This document shows, one piece after another, positions 7,345-9,462 of a stretch of 9,462 nucleotides of DNA; position 1 is the first letter of the stretch, and each line of letters opens with the position of its first letter. The notes under the pieces were generated by a model that saw only the letters and a program-made list of their open reading frames with translations, was not told where the DNA came from and made no database searches. A program made the position numbers and the translations under genes. Source of the stretch: Rikenellaceae bacterium (GTDB taxonomy: Bacteria; Bacteroidota; Bacteroidia; Bacteroidales; UBA932); the NCBI GenBank assembly GCA_012800665.1, contig JAAZIW010000216.1:1-9462 (forward strand), read 5' to 3'.

Positions 7345-7436
7345 GATATATGGTTTGTGGCTGTTATTGTTGTGGCTGTTATATTATTTTCTTTGTTTCT
7401 TCTCCTTCTCCTTCTCCTTCTCCTTCTCCTTCTCAT
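7341..7436 (-). CDS. Putative poly-arginine leader peptide overlapping the tolC-family start
   Basis: ATG 7436-7434 opens a 31-codon frame: Met, then 12 consecutive Arg codons (alternating AGA and AGG), then NKENNITATTITATNHIS. The stop TGA (7343-7341) overlaps the outer-membrane factor start as ATGA. The Arg run is produced by the GGAGAA hexamer repeat, so gain or loss of one unit adds or removes two Arg without changing frame or the overlap. The ORF lies downstream of the predicted operon promoter, so it would be in the mRNA leader. No strong ribosome site precedes it; CTTAGG lies directly before the ATG. The peptide is unlike any protein I know. Arg-x-Arg motifs are known to cause macrolide-dependent ribosome stalling in Erm-type leaders, so a regulatory role is possible. 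Alternatively, the frame is a chance product of the repeat. Confidence 0.45.
   Translation of the reverse strand: MRRRRRRRRRRRRNKENNITATTITATNHIS
7400..7435 (-). repeat. Hexanucleotide simple-sequence repeat in the efflux operon leader
   Basis: TTCTCC is repeated five times without error on the + strand (7400-7429) and is followed by TTCTCA (7430-7435). On the mRNA this reads GGAGAA repeated. Each unit contains an AGGAG-like core resembling a Shine-Dalgarno sequence, and the array ends 56 nt before the outer-membrane factor ATG. Arrays of this kind are prone to slippage. Unit number may therefore vary between cells or strains. Confidence 0.9.
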
Positions 7437-7477
7437 CCTAAGGGTTTATTGGCCCTGTTAAATAGACTTTGTCTTAG

Positions 7478-7506
7478 TTAACATAGTCGTTTAACGACAT
7501 CGTTAA
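7478..7506. promoter_or_regulatory. Candidate repressor operator (29-bp dyad) at the efflux promoter
   Basis: The element is centred on T7492. Inner arms GTCGTT (7486-7491) and AACGAC (7493-7498) are perfect inverted repeats, as are outer arms TTAAC (7478-7482) and GTTAA (7502-7506). Only the 3-bp spacers ATA and ATC do not pair. It begins 2 bp downstream of the -7 box on the minus strand and covers the predicted transcription start. A bound dimer or pair of dimers there would block transcription. Binding by the operon's TetR protein is the simplest reading. Confidence 0.7.
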
Positions 7507-7508
7507 TG

Positions 7509-7539
7509 CAAAGTTACATTTATTTTTATGAAAAACAAC
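7509..7539 (-). promoter_or_regulatory. Bacteroidota-type promoter of the efflux operon
   Basis: On the minus strand the -7 box is TAACTTTG (7516-7509), an exact match to TAnnTTTG. Nineteen bp upstream is GTTG (7539-7536), one mismatch from the TTTG -33 box. The predicted start lies near 7502, giving a leader of about 160 nt that includes the poly-Arg ORF. The -33 part overlaps the T-run of an upstream terminator-like hairpin. Confidence 0.6.
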
Positions 7540-7560
7540 AAGGCTTGATAAAACCTTGCT
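7530..7560 (-). terminator. Probable terminator after the membrane-protein gene
   Basis: On the minus strand AGCAAGG (7560-7554) pairs with CCTTGTT (7543-7537) across a 10-nt loop, with one G-T pair, and is followed by a TTGTTTTT run. It lies about 190 bp past the stop of the membrane-protein gene and just before the efflux promoter, so it would insulate the operon from read-through. Confidence 0.5.
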
Positions 7561-7596
7561 GAATCATATTGATTTTTAAGATAGGTTAATTTCGAG

Positions 7597-7616
7597 ACGT
7601 CTTGATTTCAAGACGT
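7597..7616. promoter_or_regulatory. Perfect 20-bp dyad in the tolC-family upstream region
   Basis: ACGTCTTGA (7597-7605) and TCAAGACGT (7608-7616) are perfect inverted repeats with a TT centre. Short AATTT and AAATT arms lie outside. No T-run follows on either strand, so it is not a standard terminator. It is about 80-90 bp upstream of the -7 box of the efflux operon and 135 bp past the membrane-protein stop. It could be a second regulator site or an mRNA 3' hairpin. The rest of 7617-7750 holds only a loose 22-24 bp direct repeat (GCAAAGCA at 7625 and 7649). Confidence 0.5.
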
Positions 7617-7750
7617 AAATTCCGGCAAAGCAGCTGCTTATTAATTCTGCAAAGCAACATTTTTAATTCAGCTAAGCCGTGTTTTTCGGGTTAGGAAACA
7701 GATTTTTTCTTATTGAAGCATATTCGCAATATAAACTCGTAAACTCATGG

Positions 7751-8260
7751 TTATGAAACAGGTTTTCTGCGTATCGAAAGAGCGAAGACTGCTGCGAGGA
7801 CAAGCGTCATAACCGCCTGTATCCACAAAGGGGTGGAAACTAATGACATGCTTAGCAAAGACGATTTTACAAGCAGATATTTTAAAAGATAATATATGCA
7901 TTTGCTGGCAACAATAGAGATGAAGGCCGGAAGGAAGATTCCTTTCATTTTGGATGCCAGTTTATCGAGGATAAAAATGTTGAGGACAAGTTCCGTCATC
8001 ATAATAAGGCATTTGAGAAATACAGGATGAGAAGCTGTCGCAAAAGAAAACAAGGGCAGGGTCAGAGCGACAATATATGCATTGCCTTTACTTCTCGTGA
8101 CAATGTAGCTCAGCATAACGGAAACCCTCAATGGCTCAAGTAGATAAAAGGGAATGCCCGTGAGATGCGATAGGGAAGGCACAAGATATATAAAAAGAAA
8201 TAGCAGCAGGTCGGTAATAATACACTTTGCTATATTTTTTGCATCTGTAGAAACAGTCAT
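7751..8260 (-). CDS. Six-helix integral membrane protein of unassigned function
   Basis: From ATG 8260 the product is 169 residues and very hydrophobic. About six membrane segments are visible: near residues 14-33, 38-56, 64-84, 88-107, 113-131 and 146-163. A short basic tail (RRKPVS) ends the protein. Conserved-looking loops are GIPFYLLEPLRVS (about 35-47) and ATASHPVFLK (about 75-84). The size, six helices and small loops recall substrate-binding S components of ECF vitamin transporters, but I see no diagnostic motif, so this is only a suggestion. An upstream TTG start (8281) is possible, but it lies inside a -7 box that fits a start at 8260. The gene is transcribed toward the efflux operon and separated from it by a likely terminator and the operon's own promoter. 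It is probably not part of the pump. Confidence 0.75.
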   Translation of the reverse strand: MTVSTDAKNIAKCIITDLLLFLFIYLVPSLSHLTGIPFYLLEPLRVSVMLSYIVTRSKGNAYIVALTLPLFSFATASHPVFLKCLIMMTELVLNIFILDKLASKMKGIFLPAFISIVASKCIYYLLKYLLVKSSLLSMSLVSTPLWIQAVMTLVLAAVFALSIRRKPVS

Positions 8261-8278
8261 ACTTTTTGGCTTGTTTTG

Positions 8279-8286
8279 CAAAGATA
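8279..8286 (-). promoter_or_regulatory. -7 promoter box for the membrane-protein gene
   Basis: The minus strand reads TATCTTTG, an exact TAnnTTTG match, 18 bp upstream of ATG 8260. The implied 5' leader is only about 12 nt, which argues for ATG 8260 as the start. No clear TTTG box is seen 19-21 bp further upstream. Confidence 0.45.
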
Positions 8287-8326
8287 AAACTATTTATTTT
8301 CGTTATTCTATCATCTTCAATCAAAA

Positions 8327-8398
8327 TCAATCTTTCCCCGCCGCTTCAGCCCTCCTTTTCGCCCTTCTATATCTTCGCATCCCTCTTTTCCGCTTCAT
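8327..8398 (-). other. Tiny basic ORF (23 codons) upstream of the membrane-protein gene
   Basis: ATG 8398 to TGA 8329-8327 encodes a 23-residue peptide with about half Lys and Arg, starting MKRKRGMRRYRRAKRR. It lies in a purine-rich stretch of the minus strand just before the -7 box of the membrane-protein gene. Chance coding from purine-rich DNA is quite possible. It is noted because a second Arg-rich short frame precedes the efflux operon. Confidence 0.2.
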
Positions 8399-8488
8399 GG
8401 TCAAGCATTTAAGGCCTTTTCCGTAATACCCCCCTACAAAAAACCGTGGGGCTACGACGCTTTAGGCCTTTTTTCGTCATACCATGAA
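8394..8488. repeat. Repeat-bounded 95-bp segment next to the IS30 relic
   Basis: TTCATGGT (8394-8401) and ACCATGAA (8481-8488) form an 8-bp inverted repeat around the segment. Inside are two 23-bp direct copies (8408-8430 and 8461-8483) matching at 18 of 23 positions without gaps, sharing TTTA, GGCCTTTT-like and CGTnATACC parts; the first holds the palindrome AAGGCCTT. Between them are C-rich (8429-8434) and GGGG (8448-8451) runs that could pair. It abuts the truncated end of the IS30 gene and may be the element or scar that removed its 3' part. No gene is seen in 8399-8490. Confidence 0.4.
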
Positions 8489-8490
8489 AG

Positions 8491-9195
8491 TCAACCGCAA
8501 CAATGATTAAGCATTTTTGCTCCTCTCTCCCATGAGCGATAGGGCCGTGCGAAGAAGAAAGAGGACCCGGTTGCCTCGGCTATCCATTTATGCATTACGA
8601 ACTGCTTCGCATTGTCTAATGTTATGGTCTTCACCAGCCCGGCAAGCGGTCTAAGCAGGTCTATAAGCGTTTCGGCCGTTTCATATGCGTTGGGCTCCTT
8701 CAGCTTTCTCATGAGAAGCAGACCGGTTTTTCTTTCAACGACAGTAAGGATATGCTGCTTGCCGTTTGCTCCGACTATAGTGTCGATTTTAAAGTCGCCG
8801 AAGCGCTCCCTCGTGTTCGCTTCAAGAGGTCTTTGGCTGATGTCGACTGCGTCAGGGATAAAGCTCCTGCTATTGTTTACAGACCCTCTGGACTTGTATT
8901 TCTTGCCACGTCGTCGAAGATACTTGTATACATCAACGCCATAGCTTTTATCTTTCCATATCCACTTATACAGAGACTCGTGTGAGCACATCTTAATGCC
9001 GAAACGGCGGCAATAGCCCACCACCTGCTCGGAGCTGTATTGCTCTTCGACAATCAGCTTCCTGGCGTACTCGAAGATGTATTTGGGGATGGACTTCTTG
9101 AAGTTGGAAGACCTCATGCGCACTCTGGATTCTGCTTGCCGCTGCGCAAATAATGCAGAAATTTCATACCTTTGCTCTTGCGTTAAATGCTTCGT
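8491..9195 (-). pseudogene. IS30-family transposase relic
   Basis: The frame reads KHLTQEQRYEISALFAQ, the classical IS30 N-terminus, then jumps to RQAESRVRMRSS and continues through a recognisable catalytic core: FGDFKIDTIVG, TVVERKTG, TLDNAKQF and FARPYRSWERGA. Three lesions are visible. The expected initiator codon is ACG (9195-9193) instead of ATG. About 40 residues containing the HTH are missing in frame between ALFAQ and RQAES. Homology stops after SWERGA (about 8515), just before the expected NEN motif that carries the catalytic Glu, and the frame ends at TGA 8493-8491. Counting from ATG 9123, Asp114 and Asp170 remain, and residue 204, where the DDE Glu should be, is Met. A shorter product from ATG 9123 (210 residues) could be made but should be inactive. 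No terminal inverted repeats could be assigned. Confidence 0.85.
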
Positions 9196-9249
9196 TTTTA
9201 TCGAAAAATTAAAGGTTAATGACGATAAAGGTAGTAAGCTTTTTCGTGA

Positions 9250-9274
9250 GAGACAAGTCTTCGGACTTTGTCTC
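9250..9274 (+). other. Hairpin with a cUUCGg tetraloop
   Basis: GAGACAAGTC (9250-9259), loop TTCG, then GACTTTGTCTC (9264-9274) form a 10-bp stem with one bulged base. Read on the + strand the loop is the very stable C(UUCG)G tetraloop. A short T-containing stretch (GGTTGTTT) follows, so it might terminate a + strand transcript, but the T-run is poor. Confidence 0.45.
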
Positions 9275-9315
9275 GGTTGTTTGCTTCCGCTCCGAAGCTG
9301 TTGCGGTAGGCGCTT

Positions 9316-9387
9316 CCCGAAGCAGCCTTTCCGCCCGAAGCAGCCTTTCCGCCCGAAAAATCCGCCCTACCCGAATCCGCCACCCCC
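9316..9387. repeat. 18-bp tandem repeat (minisatellite)
   Basis: CCCGAAGCAGCCTTTCCG occurs twice in perfect tandem (9316-9333 and 9334-9351). The CCCGAA core recurs on the same 18-bp period at 9352 and 9370 with diverged remainders. The period is six codons. It gives Pro-rich (+ strand) or Gly/Ala-rich (- strand) translations, and several frames are open, so coding cannot be decided. The tract is much more GC-rich than the genes to its left. Confidence 0.75.
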
Positions 9388-9418
9388 ACCCCCGCCCCCA
9401 CCCGAACCCCTCCCACCC
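9383..9418 (-). other. Strong G-quadruplex motif
   Basis: The + strand has seven C-runs of 3-5 bases separated by 1-3 bases (9383-9387, 9389-9393, 9395-9399, 9401-9403, 9407-9410, 9412-9414, 9416-9418). The minus strand therefore has seven G-runs with very short loops, well beyond the four runs needed for a quadruplex. It directly adjoins the 18-bp repeats and lies just upstream of ATG 9423. Confidence 0.75.
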
Positions 9419-9422
9419 AACT

Positions 9423-9462
9423 ATGATTGTTAAATACCGCACTTTCCCCGCTGCCAACCCGA
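9423..9462 (+). other. Possible start of a + strand gene running off the window
   Basis: ATG 9423 opens MIVKYRTFPAANP, which continues past the edge. The same frame is open back to ATG 9219 through the low-complexity tract. Thirteen residues are too few to identify. On the minus strand a Gly/Ala-rich frame entering from the right edge is also open down to TAA 9218-9216, so the real coding strand here is unresolved. Confidence 0.25.

Noticed and set aside
6799..7461. 220-codon + strand frame with a poly-Leu end
   Set aside because: It is antisense to the TolC-family gene, and the Leu run is just the hexamer repeat read on the other strand.
7625..7669. Loose 22-24 bp direct repeat (GCAAAGCA...TAATTC twice)
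   Set aside because: The match is short, with unequal spacing and AT-rich ends, so chance is likely.
9316..9387. CRISPR array
   Set aside because: The units are directly adjacent with an 18-bp period and no unique spacers, and no cas genes are present.
9209..9457. 82-codon minus-strand Gly/Arg-rich frame
   Set aside because: It is one of several frames left open by the 18-bp repeat and C-runs. Low complexity alone does not support a gene.

Overview
This window looks like a chromosomal segment from a member of the Bacteroidota, probably Bacteroidales. Four things point that way. There is a Bacteroides-type tripartite RND efflux operon. Several gene starts have TAnnTTTG-type -7 promoter boxes instead of -10/TATAAT boxes. 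Clear Shine-Dalgarno sites are scarce. A relic of a Bacteroidales-type IS30 transposase is present. This assignment is inference from sequence style, not from a database match.

Layout. The left edge (1-309, + strand) is the C-terminal S1 domain of ribonuclease R, followed by a diverged second copy of its last 11 codons and stop (346-381). Every larger gene after that is on the minus strand. A short YgjP/DUF45-type metallopeptidase (378-785) converges on rnr. A 260-bp intergenic stretch follows, with a perfect 13-bp inverted repeat, a 56-codon unassigned frame and a possible terminator. The main block, read right to left, is an efflux operon: outer-membrane factor (7344-5905), periplasmic adaptor (5898-4840), RND transporter (4828-1757) and a TetR-family regulator (1657-1046). 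Upstream lie a six-helix membrane protein of unassigned role (8260-7751), a tiny basic ORF, a short repeat-bounded segment and an inactivated IS30 transposase (about 9195-8491). The right end (9250-9418) is a GC-rich low-complexity tract with a cUUCGg hairpin, an 18-bp tandem repeat and a strong G-quadruplex motif.

How the parts work together. The adaptor and transporter should carry substrates from the inner membrane and periplasm through the TolC-like channel, driven by the proton gradient. The TetR protein is the obvious candidate repressor. A 29-bp dyad (7478-7506) sits just downstream of a good -7 box, over the predicted transcription start, where a repressor operator would be expected.

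The most unusual feature is in the operon leader. A hexanucleotide repeat (GGAGAA on the mRNA) lies inside a 31-codon ORF that starts with Met and 12 consecutive Arg codons. Its stop codon overlaps the start codon of the outer-membrane factor (ATGA). This could be a repeat-encoded leader peptide that couples ribosome stalling to pump expression. The idea is an inference and needs testing.
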